Assembly (NCBI GenBank): GCA_023512835.1
Contig: CM042087.1
Coordinates: forward strand, 51,516,265 to 51,580,264
Origin: Taxillus chinensis
Lineage: Eukaryota > Streptophyta > Magnoliopsida > Santalales > Loranthaceae
Direction: 5' to 3'
Length of the DNA: 64,000 nucleotides
Numbering within the stretch: position 1 is the first letter of the stretch; each line of letters begins with the position of its first letter. This document shows positions 24,740 to 36,148 of the stretch, piece after piece. The notes under the pieces were generated by a model that was not told where the DNA came from, searched no databases, and saw nothing but the letters and a program-made list of their open reading frames with translations. The position numbers were made by a program, and so were the translations under genes.

Positions 24740-26038
24740 TCACAGACCGTGCTGATCTTCAATCTGGGATTGGACCGTCAACTTCGCGTCCTGCACGGGG
24801 GCCACAGCGGCGGCGGCGGCGCATCCGGTATCCATTTCCGAAATTCCACAAGTTTGAGGCAGCGGCGACTGGGACGGTGGCGGTGGCGGTGGCAGTGGCG
24901 GTGACGGGTTCAAGTTTCCTCCCGCTGCCTGGAGCCCCGTCGACGGTCTGGTCTCCGATCCGTAGATCTCAGACGCCGGATTGAGGTGCGGCAGCGGCAT
25001 GAATAGGCCGTGGATGGCGATCCTCTGATTGAACACCATGTCCGGGTGCTTGATCCTCACGTAGTTGATCCGGCCAGCGCTGACCACCAGCTCCTCGCCG
25101 GCGACGAGGGTCGGCAGCACCGTGGACGGCGGGAGGCGCTCCAGGTCTCCGGCCATCAGCAGGCGGTTGGGCACGATGTGGAACCTCACCTCCCTGACGT
25201 ACACGTGACCGCCGTTGAATATGGCGGCGTCATCGAGGGCGAAAATGGTCATGTTGCGGAGGCCGACGAGCTCGGCGTACTTGACGCGCAGCGCCAGCGC
25301 GAGGACGGTGTAGCCGCTGATCCGGAGGCGGAGCATGGCGTCGTGGAGCATCAGGCGCATGATGGAGAAGGACGGAGCGGGAGGCTGCGAGGCCGTTGCC
25401 GTGGCCGCTTGATCCGTCGGCGTCCCAGTGGAAGCGGCTGGCTGGTTGTGGAGGAAGGTCATGCGCTCGACGTTGCAGGAGTAGGGGGAGAGGTGGGAGG
25501 CGAAGCCGTCGAGGCCGTGTACGACGATGAAGCCGTTGTTGAAGAGGTCGGGGTGGGTGAGCTCGATGCCGCCGACGAAGACCTTGGAGGCGTTGTCGGC
25601 GGAGGTGACGGTGACGCAGCGGCCGGGGACCATGGTCTCGATCTTGGTGCCGAAGGGGAGGGAGCGGAGGTAGTGGAGGGAGAAGAGACCGGGGACGATG
25701 TGTTCTTGGAGGAGGCGGGGGACGGAGCAGGCGGCGCAGCCGTGGATGGAGGCGTCGGAGGGGGCGAAGATGGTGGAGGGTCCGGTCCAGGCGCGGGCGG
25801 TGGGGAGGGAGTGGACCGCCACGGCCAGTTCTTGGAACCCTAGGTTGAGCAAGATGGGGCTCAAGAAGGTGGAGGCCGTGAATGGATCCTGGCGCGGCTG
25901 AGGCTGAACCTGAGGCTGCGGCGATGGAGATTCGAGGCCGGAGGCGACGGTTGTCCACGACGACGATGCAATCATCAGGAGGAGGTTCGTGGCGATCATC
26001 GCCGCCGCCTCCGTTGCTTTCAGGTAAGTCTCCGCCAT
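24740..26038 (-). CDS. Fasciclin-like arabinogalactan-type protein with two FAS1 domains
   Basis: Secreted cell-wall or surface protein of 432 residues in one uninterrupted frame without introns. The N-terminus has a hydrophobic stretch (about residues 12-30) that fits a signal peptide, then a Ser/Pro/Gln-rich spacer. FAS1 domain 1 (about 50-190) shows TIFAPSDASI (H1 motif) and GFIVVHGLDGF (H2 motif). A Thr/Ala/Pro-rich linker follows. Domain 2 (about 225-355) has MTIFALDDAAIF as a weaker H1 and QRIAIHGLFMPLP as H2. The C-terminus has a proline run (about 382-398). I see no terminal hydrophobic tail, so a GPI anchor is unlikely. This fits the divergent FLA19/20/21-type group rather than canonical FLAs. 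FAS1 domains mediate adhesion. Third codon positions are strongly GC-rich, unlike the neighbouring transporter gene. Confidence 0.9.
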   Translation of the reverse strand: MAETYLKATEAAAMIATNLLLMIASSSWTTVASGLESPSPQPQVQPQPRQDPFTASTFLSPILLNLGFQELAVAVHSLPTARAWTGPSTIFAPSDASIHGCAACSVPRLLQEHIVPGLFSLHYLRSLPFGTKIETMVPGRCVTVTSADNASKVFVGGIELTHPDLFNNGFIVVHGLDGFASHLSPYSCNVERMTFLHNQPAASTGTPTDQAATATASQPPAPSFSIMRLMLHDAMLRLRISGYTVLALALRVKYAELVGLRNMTIFALDDAAIFNGGHVYVREVRFHIVPNRLLMAGDLERLPPSTVLPTLVAGEELVVSAGRINYVRIKHPDMVFNQRIAIHGLFMPLPHLNPASEIYGSETRPSTGLQAAGGNLNPSPPLPPPPPPSQSPLPQTCGISEMDTGCAAAAAVAPVQDAKLTVQSQIEDQHGL

Positions 26039-26178
26039 TGTACGTCTGTTGTAGGTGCGAGAGTGAAGCCGAGAGATGAGATGAGATCAGAGAGAGAGGG
26101 AGAGCAGGTACGTAGCAGAGTGATGATGGATGATCAGAGATCGAAGCTCTGTGATGTTGTGATTGCGAAGTGTAGGGT

Positions 26179-26186
26179 GTTATAGC
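26179..26186 (-). promoter_or_regulatory. TATA-like box of the fasciclin gene
   Basis: Minus strand CTATAAC about 140 bp upstream of the start codon, followed by a CT-rich leader (complement of the GAGAGAGAGGG stretch near 26090). Position fits a core promoter; not proven. Confidence 0.35.
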
Positions 26187-26251
26187 TAGCGCAGCAAATG
26201 GTCAAGGAGAGAGGTTTGGTTTAATAGTAACGGATCAGGAACGGACTGGAG

Positions 26252-26993
26252 ATGGAAGATTCGAAGCGGTTAGAGAATCTGTTGAAGATCAGTTGTGTTG
26301 TAACGGCATTTCCCTCCGAAATTGTTTATTTTCAAGCGAGTATATATGAAATGCAAATATGGTACGGTGAAGACGTATGTGCGTGCGAGCGTGCGTGTAC
26401 CACCCAAAGCGTACTCTGCTCTGCTGCTCTGCCATTTTTCGTTCCCATCCTCTCCCCCTACACACACCCAAATTCATCACAATCTGGAACCCCACCATCA
26501 CCCCCCTCAATCTCCAATTTCCAGTCATCGATCGTTGTTCCACCCTGCTGGCTGCTGCCCAAACCCTTAAAAATCATCCACCAATCCCCTCCACCCATTG
26601 TCACTCTGTCCGATTCTCCCACGCAATACAGCCATACAAATCTAATTATTCCTCACATACCGAGTCCACTCCTAAAAATCCAACCGTGACCTCGATCACA
26701 CCACCATTCAAAACAGACCCCCCCAAAATCGACCCGAGTGTTTGCTGTTGTTTTTCTTGAAAACAAAAAACCTGCGTATTCGATACCAAGTCCACTCCCG
26801 AAGCTCAACTTATTCCTGTTGGCCTATACAAATTAATTGAAACTCGTAACTCTTGCCCATCTGGAGTACAATTCTTAGCGCCACCATCTGCTGTTCCAAG
26901 TAAACTGAGTGTAGAGGAATTTTATCCATAATTTTCTGTTATGCAGTGGTGGGTTCCTTAACATGTTTGCAAATCTTTACTATCCTTTTTCAG
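26252..26993. other. Spacer upstream of golgin fragment
   Basis: C-rich stretch at 26440-26600 and no recognised gene. The open frames here are low-complexity Pro/Ser/His-rich and not convincing. Confidence 0.4.
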
Positions 26994-27410
26994 GCATCTC
27001 GATCTGGAGGCTATCCGTGACTCTCTTGCTGAAGAGTTGGTTAAATTGACCGCACCGGTGAGACACCATGAATCCGTTATCTACCCGCCCTTCCTCACAT
27101 GTCTCCAGTATTAGCTAGTTGGCTAGATAAATATCGCTCTTGTAGATATATGTCCATTGTCGTTTGCTATAGCGTGAGAAGTTGCGGATAGAGTCTGCAG
27201 TGCTGCCTGGCTTGGGAGCTGAGCTTGAAGCAATTAGAAGGAGACACTCTGCCGCTCTGGAGTTGATGGGTGAACCGTGAACGTGACGAGGAGGTACACA
27301 TTTTCCACTTTTATTGGTTTTCCTTAAACACCACCACGTACATGGATGTGTAGGCTGTTGTTGGCCTGGCGGGCGCGTGGAGAAATTATGGACTTGCAGA
27401 ATTTTCATGT

Positions 27411-27453
<43 letters not shown>

Positions 27454-27706
27454 CAGGGCAATAAAAAGTTGACAACACTGATTCTGTAGTTGCCTGATTT
27501 TGCTCGACGTGGAGTGTATGTCCTTTACATAGATCCGATCCCCGGTTTAACCCCTCCTTCACAAAGTGAGAATTTGTGTCTGGATTCTGCACCTGTTAAT
27601 ATTAATAATGGGAATATATGTACATGCAAAGTTGGAAGAACTCCATAACGACATAGCGGACTCGAAGGAGATGTATAGAGAGCAAGTAAACTTGCTACTC
27701 AATAAG
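26994..27706 (+). pseudogene. Golgin (TMF / golgin candidate 5 type) pseudogene fragment, three exons
   Basis: Three exon-like blocks with GT-AG-like borders: 26994-27057 (LEAIRDSLAEELVKLTA), 27173-27293 (EKLRIESAVLPGLGAELEA and RRRHSAALELMGE) and 27632-27706 (EELHNDIADSKEMYREQVN). Together they follow the C-terminal coiled-coil region (TMF TATA-binding domain) of the plant golgin candidate 5 family, a Golgi tethering protein. The second block carries a 7-bp tandem duplication (GTGAACC) that shifts the frame and brings in stops where family members read GERDEEL. The upstream gene body and last residues are absent, so this is a truncated duplicate, not a working gene. Confidence 0.82.
27414..27451. 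repeat. (AT)n microsatellite
   Basis: Nineteen AT units inside the intron between pseudogene exons 2 and 3. Confidence 0.96.
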
Positions 27707-28853
27707 GTTGGTATACTCTTCGCTACCGGCATTTGGTCTTCCAAACTCACCTCCGATATGCTGTGTTTGCTTACAGATACAAACAATTAGTTAATCAATG
27801 AACGCCGCTGTATGATACCTACCTTATGAAAGCTCTGATCCATCTAGGGTTTTGTCGCACTCATGTTATCCAAATGCTGGCACACCCTGCAAATTCATTT
27901 CCTTCATATTGTTTCTTGTTTTGTAAGTTACATTGTGCTGTTGTATATTTGCGTTTGAGCAAAGGGTTTTCCCCTTTTTGTTTTCTTTTTTCCCCAAATT
28001 GGGAATAACCCCAATGATTCTGAGAAGTTTTGCAACTGATTGTATTAACACCCTAATGATGGCACAAAAATTCCGCTGGATGTTTGAATATTGTCATTTA
28101 TATTGAAGAAAAAGAGTTGATGTAAGAAGATGATTGATGAGATAGATGGTAGAAGAAAAGGCAAAAGTCCAATAAGATAGATGCATAGTTAAAGTGGAGA
28201 AAGAGCCTTAAAACGTAGAAAAAAGTTTTTTTATGTACCCATAATTTCTGGGTATTTTTTATTTTTAATTTTTGTTTTTTTAATATTAAGTGGGTTTATA
28301 TAATAATAAAAACAATCCTTCCATCATGTGTGTTAGATTTTCATTTGAGAAAATCATATATATTTTGTAAAGTGGTCGACAAAGATGACATATTATTTAA
28401 AGTTATCGGTAGAATATGTTGGTGATGTTCAAATATCGGTAAAGATAACTTCGAGAGGAGAAGAGTTAGAGTGTAGAAGTAGAAAATGGTAATTTAAAAC
28501 TTTTGATGCATTAATAGGAATTACAATTAAAATTGAAATCAAACAAATGAGAGACATCTAAATGAAACGAAGATCATTGGATGATCGAGCCAATGATGGT
28601 ACTCACACAACATGATCTTGATGCTAGAAAATGTTAGAAGCGATGATTAGGGAGTAAAGAGCATCCATTCATACAAACGTCTAACCCTTTAAATGGAGTT
28701 CCCCGTGCAAAGATCCCTCACATGGAAAGAGTAAGGTAAGAATTTAATGGAGGTATTGTTAGAAATGTAAAATTGAGAAATAAAAATAAGGTTGCATCTC
28801 ATTGCGAGAACACATAACATATTAGATAGATTGATAGAGTAAGAGAGTGCGAT
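27707..28853. other. Spacer between golgin pseudogene and retrotransposon nest
   Basis: Probable remains of the next golgin intron at first, then AT-rich DNA. I looked for the missing 5' halves of Tekay-2 or Athila-1 here and did not see them. Confidence 0.45.
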
Positions 28854-30638
28854 TGTCACGCCCCGGATTTCCAACCCGAGGAAACCGAGGGTGCGTGACT
28901 CCCATTCACCCACACGGAGGGCAATGGGGTTGGATACTTGGATGCCACACAAGCAAGTCTAAGAATTACAATAAATCAAATAAGCCACATCTTTATTTAA
29001 TTCCAAAACATCAAAGGTTCACAAAACAACCAAGTCCCTGATTACGGTTCAATCCCTTAGTACATTCCCCTCCCTGGGGTTACATAAATCATAAAAGTAC
29101 ATTCTTGAAATGAACAATAAAGTGGAGAGGGTCTTCCACCTTGGTGTATCCACCTAACGCCTTGTAAGTCCCTGGAAAACAAACAAACACGAGAGGAGGG
29201 GTGAGCAACCACGGCTCAGTAGGGATCATGTCTCCCCAACCCATCCCATGTTCCTAGCATCTACATGTCATGTGTACAAGTGCAGTGTCGTGATACAATG
29301 ATTTCAACAAGGACATAATAACAACCACATCAATAATTTACAATCTTCCACCGCCACACAAAGCAACACTTTAACCACAAGTGATTTAACCGCCTCTTCA
29401 GGCCAAGTTATTTAACCGCCTCTTCGGGCCAAGTGATTTAACCGCCTCTTCAGGCCAAGTGATTTAACCGCCTCTTCAGGCCACGGGTTTAACCGCCTCT
29501 CAGGCAAAGTTCTTTAACCGCCTCTTCAGGCCGAGATACCACGATCAAGCACACAACACACATGGTCACTCAAGCATACAACCAAACACTTGGTGTGCAC
29601 CCGTTCACAAGCGCACAAACCCAACCATTCAGGCCATAGAGCAAACATCCAAAGATACATACATACACTAAACCACAAGTCCAGTCACCTGGACATATTA
29701 CCAAACACATAATGGGCACACACACACAGCTAAGTTCACACGGGCATTTCATCAAACATGTAGCAGGCATGTCATACAGGCATTTTATCAAACACTTTTC
29801 ATGCATCACACAAACACCGAGAAACACCAAAATCGCCATTGAAGGCCAACATTCATATAGGAGGTCACACCTATATGAATTTACATATAAATAATATAAC
29901 GGATATAACTTATATTTCGCCTAGGACCCTAGGACAGAGGAGGATTTAGGAAGAAAGAATCCCTACCTTAAAACAGATCTTCCTTGCTCCGCACTAAACG
30001 CCGTCCTCCCCACGCAAGATGCTCCGCGGGACAACCAACGAACTCCCCTTCCTTCTCTCTCTCTAGCTCTCTCTCTACGACGCGCAGCAGTCGAAGAGAA
30101 CCCTAAACCTAAAACAGAGAGCTTCCCCTCCTTATATAGACAACACAACATCAAAACGACGTAGTTTTGATTAAGTGAATCCCAGCATCAAAACGACGTA
30201 GTTTTGATCACACAAGTTAGCACCTTTCCGCACCCATATAGGCCAAAATACTCGGAATTTCAACATGGTCCTTTGGAGAAAGTTCCTTAGAATGTCAAAA
30301 CCAAGGGAACCATGCAAAAATATGCTCGCACGCCAATTTGCACGTGAATTTCCCAATTCACGTGCAACTCCATATGCACTTCAAATGCTCTCAAACTTCA
30401 CCCCTAGCCTCCTTGCATCATTTAGAAGACAACCACACTTGCACGTGAATTGGACCCATATCACGTGCACCTCACATACATGTCCATTTGGCCGAAACTA
30501 CGTGGTAGATAGAGACACCATTCTAAGCATCTTTCCTTTTTGCACGTGAATTCATTGGAGTCCATTTACTAGGTCAAAATCTAGAAAAACTCTACTCAAG
30601 AGGCAAAACATGACTAACTCAAGGTACGGGTCCTTACA
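28854..30638 (-). repeat. Tekay-1 3' LTR
   Basis: 1785 bp. On the minus strand it starts TGTAAGGACCC and ends GGGGCGTGACA. The TATA box is TATATAA (minus, near 30135), with two copies of the palindrome ATCAAAAC-N6-GTTTTGAT just upstream (30147-30168 and 30189-30210). G-box pairs are at 30341/30359 and 30442/30462. Six 26-27-bp subrepeats lie at 29380-29534. Confidence 0.95.
29380..29534. repeat. Subrepeat array in Tekay-1 3' LTR
   Basis: Six tandem units of about 26 bp with the core TTTAACCGCCTCTTCAGGCC; one unit has lost a T (CTCTCAGG). The same array is at 36668-36826 in the other LTR. Confidence 0.95.
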
Positions 30639-30653
30639 TCCTCTCCCCCTTAA
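30639..30653 (-). other. Tekay-1 polypurine tract
   Basis: Minus strand AAGGGGGAGAGGA directly before the LTR start TGTAAGGACC. It primes plus-strand DNA synthesis. Confidence 0.9.
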
Positions 30654-30971
30654 GACTTTTCGTCCTCGAAAAGAAATGACATAAGAGGAAAACAAACACA
30701 AGCTACCTATTTGCCACACGGCAGCCACAACACCCAAATGGGTCATACACCACACACAAGACAACAAAGACATAATGTACCACCATAATCCATAACCACA
30801 ATAATGCACATAACACATGTCCGCATGGCACGAATACACATCTCAAAGCACATCACAATTAAGCACATGTCTTTAAAAGACAATACAAATACATCAACTA
30901 ATACAAGAAAACACATCACAAGAAAACACAACACTATCCCTTGGCCAACGGCCAACGACCACCTCCCACGC

Positions 30972-32208
30972 TTAAGATTGTTCGTCCTCGAACAAGTCCG
31001 GGTGCCGCTCACGCATCACGGACTCACGTTCCCATGTCTCCTCCTCAATACCACGGTGTTGCCACAGCACGCGAACCAAAGGAATAGCACGACCACGTAA
31101 TAACTTCTCTCGCCGATCTAGGATACGGATAGGGGCCTCAATGACGGACATGTCATCCTCAATGTCCAACGTCCCCCAATCAATCACATGAGTGGGGTCA
31201 GGGTGATACTTCCGCAATCGGGACACGTGAAACACGTTGTGCACTCGACTCGGCCGCGGTGGTAACGCTAACCGGTAGGCCACCGGCCCTACACGATCCA
31301 GAATCTCAAAAGGACCAATAAACCGCGGAGATAGCTTGGAACCTCGCCCAAACCGTCGATGTCCACGACGTGGAGAGACACGAAGGAACACATGATCACC
31401 AACAGAAAACTCCAAAGGTCGCCGTCGCTGATCCGCATAAGATTTTGCCGACTCAGGCGACAACAAACGCCGACGAATCAACTTGACCTTCTCGGTAGCC
31501 TCTTGAACCAATCTGCGGTCCCAAGAGAGCCGTCTCCCCCACCTCGGTCCAACACAAAGGGGATCGACACGGCCGTCCATACAACGCCTCAAAAGGAGCC
31601 ATCCCAATGGATGCCCGATAATTGTTGTTGTAGGCAAACTCCACCAAAGGAAGGTGAGTTGCCCACGAACCCCCAAAATCTAGCACACAAGCCCTCAACA
31701 TGTCCTCCATGGTCCGATTCGTCCGCTCGGCCGACCGTCGGTCTCAGGGTGAAAGGTTGTACTCGGGTGAAGCTTGGTCCCCATAGCCTCCTGCAAACCT
31801 GGCCAGAAACGGAAGTGAACCTCGAATCCCGGTCCGAGACAACCGATGAGGGTACGCCATGCGGTCTCACAATCTCGTTCATGTACAGTGACTCAAGGTC
31901 CCAATAGAGTCCCGCTGGAACAGCCAGGAAATGGGCCGACTTTGTGAGTCGATCCACAATTACCCAAATCATATCCTTCCTCCCAAGTGGTGGGTGGAAG
32001 ACCGACCACAAAATCCATCGCGATATGGTCCCACTTCCACTCTGCTATGGGCAAGGGCTGTAACATGCCCGCCGAGCCGCCGATGCTTAGCCTTCACCCG
32101 CCGACACGTGAGGCACCGCGAAACAAAGGCAGCTACATCGCGTTTCATCCCAGGCCACCAAAAATGTCCGTGAAGCGCATGGTACATCTTCGTACCCCCT
32201 GGATGCAC
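30972..32208 (-). pseudogene. Tekay-1 integrase with chromodomain-like tail
   Basis: Minus strand from 32208: the zinc-binding region (HGHFWWPGMKRDVAAFV, then [11 protein letters not shown]), the catalytic core ([15 protein letters not shown], about 31960), and LPLVEFAYNNNYRASIGM (about 31640). The C-terminal domain reads FVGDHVFLRVSP-like and ends GRAIPLVRVLWQHRGIEEETWE and HPDLFEDEQS. The terminal IPLV-VLW---EEETWE pattern is the chromodomain of Tekay-type chromoviruses, thought to direct insertion to heterochromatin. Frameshifts near 31990 and 31690 break it. Confidence 0.9.
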
Positions 32209-32504
32209 AAAGCAACTCTAGATTGGTGAAACGCCCTCATCACCTCATCCCTGGAGGGAAGAAGCCATTACCAACCGCCTCCGAAATGACAACTCATGCT
32301 CGGGACCCTCTGTCCGGTCCCCAAATAGCTCCCCGGCCTCAATACGGGCATGGAGAACCTCACACTCAATGTCACCCAGCTGTCCCTCCCCGGACGCGCG
32401 GTACAACTCAGGCACAACCACCAAAGGACTCGGGACTGTCCCACCATCATGAGCAACAGCTGCAGCCGTAACGTCGCTAACCGGCTCCATCGGCTTCCAC
32501 TCCC

Positions 32505-33868
32505 TCACGGCCACCTCGGCTTTCCCTTTTCGCTCAACGCATCGGCCACAACATTACCCTTGCCCGGGGTATAGGCAAGAGTAAAATCAAAGGTCCGCAA
32601 ATACTCCACCCATCTCCTTTGCCTCAAATTCAAGTCCTTCGAGTAAAGATGTACCGAAGGCTCTTGTGATCCGAGAACACCACAAACTTTTCCCCCCAAG
32701 AGGTAGTGCGCCAACTCTTCAGGGCGAAGATAACGGCCCGCTAACTCAAGGTCATGAGTAGGATAATTCTGCTCATGAGGCTTCATCGCCTTGACCCATA
32801 AGCTACCACACCGTGCTCCCGCATAAGCACACACCCCAAACCAACCCTGGACGCATCACAATACACCTCATACGGAATATCCTCCCTAGGCAACCTCAAC
32901 ACAGGTGCAGTGGTCAAACGGGTTTTGAGAGTCTCAAACGCCTGCGGCACTTGTCCGTCCACTCAAATTTCACTCCTTTCCTAGTCAACGCCGTCATAGG
33001 AGCCGCCAAACGGGAGAACCCCTCTACAAAACGACGATAGTACCCCGCCAAACCAAGAAAACTACGGATCTCAAAAACGTTGGTTGGCCTCGCCCACAAT
33101 GCCACGGCCTCAATCTTGGCCGGGTCCACCCTAACTCCTCACGGTGACACCACATGGCCAAGAAAGTGAACCTCCTGCAGCCAAAACTCACACTTGCTAA
33201 ACTTAGCAAACAGCTGCTGGTCCCTCAAGGTTTGCAACATTGTTGCCAAGTGCTCCACATGTTCCTTCTCGGTCTTGGAATACACCAAGATATCGTCGAT
33301 AAACACCACCACGAACGAGTCTAAGTATGGGGCAAAGACTTGGTTCATCAAATGCATGAACACTGCTTGGCGCATTAGTGAGCCCGAAAGGCATCACTAC
33401 CCACTCATAATGCCCATACCGCACCGAAAAGCCGTCTTAGGGATGTCCTCCTCCCCTAATCCCAAGCCGGTGATACCCCGACCGTAAATCTATTTTGGAA
33501 AACCACTGGGCCCCACTCAATTGGTCAAACAAGTCATCTATCCGAGGCAACGGGTACTTGTTCTTCACGATCACCGAATTCCGCCTTCCTAGTCGATGCG
33601 AGAGACGAAGCGTGCCATCAGCCTTCTTAGCAAAGAGCACCGGGGCACCCCAAGGTGAGGTACTTAGTCCGATATACCCTTGGTCCCCCAACTCCTCGAT
33701 TTGCCTCTGCGGCTCCCTCGGCTCGGCCGGTCCCATACGATACGCTACTTGGGAAATCGGACCCGTCCCTGGCACTAACTCAATGGTGAACTCCACACTC
33801 CTCTTAGGTGGCAAACTCCTCAACCGCTCGGGAAAAACATCCTGAAATTGGTCCACAACACGGGCCAC
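32505..33868 (-). pseudogene. Tekay-1 reverse transcriptase and RNase H
   Basis: Minus strand: the linker after protease ([20 protein letters not shown]), RT with [42 protein letters not shown] and the active site [14 protein letters not shown] (about 33310). RNase H follows with KAMKPHEQNYPTHDLEL and FTLAYTPGKGNVVADALS. Frameshifts at about 33430, 33130 and 32840 split it. Motifs are gypsy-type. Confidence 0.92.
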
Positions 33869-33910
33869 ACCCTCCTTTCCACCTTACCCTCCTCGGCAAA
33901 GGTCGGGCCG

Positions 33911-34340
33911 CTAACCTGTGGGTAATGGCACCCCATTGGTCCAACACGGCCCGGCCCGACTCGCCTCACAATCCCACTCCCCCTGCAGGGTGCAAGAGGT
34001 CCCTGCAGGTGTCACGAAGGTCACACGCCGCCGATAACAATCTATCTTGGCCTGGAAAGCCATAAGCCAATCCATACCCAAGATCAGGTCAAACGTCCTC
34101 AAAGGCATTACATGCAAGTCAAAACTCAGCTCCACCTCGCCTATGGTTAACACACAGTCACGACACACTCTCCGTACCTCAATCATGCCTCCCACCGGAG
34201 ACTCCACAACTAGGGGCCTTGCGGCTTCCACACAAGCTAACCCCAAGCCGTCTATTACAAGCTCAGCAACAAACGAACATGATGCACCCGTATCGAAAAG
34301 AACGAAGCTAATGTACGGGAGATCAAGAGGGTACCTCTAA
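33911..34340 (-). pseudogene. Tekay-1 aspartic protease
   Basis: Minus strand: YISFVLFDTGASCSFVAEL (about 34320-34260) holds the active-site triad DTGAS, followed by CVLTIGEVELSFDLHV and FDLILGMDWL typical of gypsy proteases. It is in a different frame from the gag before it. Confidence 0.88.
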
Positions 34341-35796
34341 CCACCGATGGTCTGCTCCACCCTCGCCGGGTGGGGGTGGTAGCTCGGCCTCCTCCGGGTA
34401 CGTTGCCTCCGGCGCAAACACCCTCCCTTGGCCCGTGCCGCTGGTCGGCTCACTCACCTGGCGCTTCCCGCCAAGGCGCCTCCGGCTCGGTCCGTCTGCC
34501 GCTCCGGCCTCCCCCGAGGTCGGGTCCGATTCGATCTGCCGACTAGCCGGCCACCGACGAGCCGGTCTCTCTGCTGGTGCATGGAAGCTAGCATCACTCC
34601 TCACGCCGGATGCCGCGCCCCCGTTCCCCGTTGCCACTCCCGCAAACCCGGCGCAAATGACCCTCTCGTCCACGGTTGTTGCATCGCCGATCCTTCTTGG
34701 GGCACTCCCTTTGAAGTGACCCTCCTCTCCACAAGCGGTGGCATCCGCTCGGTAGACTCCCGGATGGACCACCCTGTCTTCCGCCGCCAAAGGTGAACCT
34801 CCCGGGGTTCACGGATGTCCGACCCCGACCGCGAAAAGAATCGCTACCCCTCTCCTCCGTCTTGAGCCTCTTGGACCCTGCATCTCGATCAGGCCCACTC
34901 TGACTGGCGCCCCCGATGGGCCCGCCTCCCACCTTCCGGCTCTCTCTCGGCTATACGGGCCGTCTCCCGGCCTCAGCATAGGTCCTCAAGCGTAGAATCG
35001 CCACCCTCTCCCATGGGCGGCCTAAGACCCAGAGTGAACTTGTGGGCCTTCAGGTCCTCCTTTGCCATTGTCTCGGGGGCAAACCTACTCGAAGCTCGGA
35101 ACTCCCGCTCATACTCGGGCACCGTCTTTGATCCTTGCTTCAGGCCGCCAAATTCCTCCCTCTTCCGCCATCTCACCGATTCCGGAAGAACTCATCATGG
35201 AAGAGTTGCAAGAATTCCTCCCAAAACATGAGTCAGACCGCACGGCTCCCCGCAACACTCGTCCACCACTCCAAAGCATCCCCCTCCAGTTGCCGAATTG
35301 CGGTCGCACCTTATCCTCCTCCCTGGGCAAGGAGAAAGGAGAACACATGCTCAATCTGCCTCAACCATCGCTCAGCTACCACGGGATCTTCTCCCCCCCT
35401 TAAATCGCGGAGGTTGTTCCTTTCGGAACCGTGTCACCACGTCATCCTCTCCACGGGTCGGTACACCACCCGGCGAACTCTCACGCTCACGAGGCAGCTC
35501 TCCCACCGGTGGTGGTGGTGGTGGCACCACCTCGCCGTCTTTGCCATCTCACGGCGCACCTCCTCCCGAACGTCCCGTCGGAGTCCCTCCCGTAGCTCTC
35601 GTACCTCCCACCGGATGCCTTCTTGTAGGCGTGCCAGTAACAACGCATGCCCTCCAACGGATGGTCCCGCACCCGGACCCTCATGGGCAGATGACTCATC
35701 GCCCATCGCCCCGGACGCACGTGTCACTCTCCTCGGTGGCATTCTTACTACATGAAGTAAGATGCACAAACGTCGAACGCGTTTGACTACTAACAA
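34341..35796 (-). pseudogene. Tekay-1 gag
   Basis: Minus strand from about 35796: an N-terminal region (MPPRRVTRASGAMG), the gag core with WRKREEFGGLKQGSKTVPEY and EREFRASSRFAPETM (35176-35030), and a degenerate zinc knuckle (CGEEGHFKGSAP, near 34745) where the third and fourth ligands are damaged. Multiple frameshifts. Confidence 0.85.
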
Positions 35797-36130
35797 GTTG
35801 ACTACCTCTACCTCATTATCAAGTCAAGCCGTACATGGCATTACACACATTTTAACCATTGCATCGACTAATATTGCACAAGACACAGTCCACATTGGAA
35901 TATTCGAGTTGCACAGTTCACACATAATCATGTTATGCACATCCTTCACACATGACAACAAATGCAACTAGTGCCCTAATGCCAATGCATGCAAATCCTA
36001 CCACAAGATTGGACTACCCTAAGTACACCTTGGAGGCTCAAAGAGGACCATGTTGATCAGGCATGTCCCTCCAGGCTCCTCCAAAGGACTCAAGATAACC
36101 AAGTCCGCCCACTACCCTAGGCCAACTAGA

Positions 36131-36145
36131 CCATGCTCGATACCA
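36131..36145 (-). other. Tekay-1 primer-binding site
   Basis: Minus strand TGGTATCGAGCATGG, three bases after the 5' LTR; complementary to initiator tRNA-Met at the first seven bases and most of the rest. Confidence 0.88.
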
Positions 36146-36148
36146 TAT

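Noticed and set aside
24532..24984. 150-codon frame on the plus strand
   Set aside because: Overlaps the end of the fasciclin gene on the other strand and has no family features.
25010..25843. 277-codon frame on the plus strand
   Set aside because: Antisense shadow of the fasciclin gene; its Gly/Val/Asp-rich composition follows from the GC-rich third positions of the true gene.
26252..26760. Overlapping frames upstream of the fasciclin gene
   Set aside because: His/Pro/Ser-rich low-complexity sequence without motifs; likely untranslated promoter or spacer.
29380..29534. CRISPR-like array
   Set aside because: Units are contiguous tandem repeats in a plant LTR, without unique spacers or cas genes.
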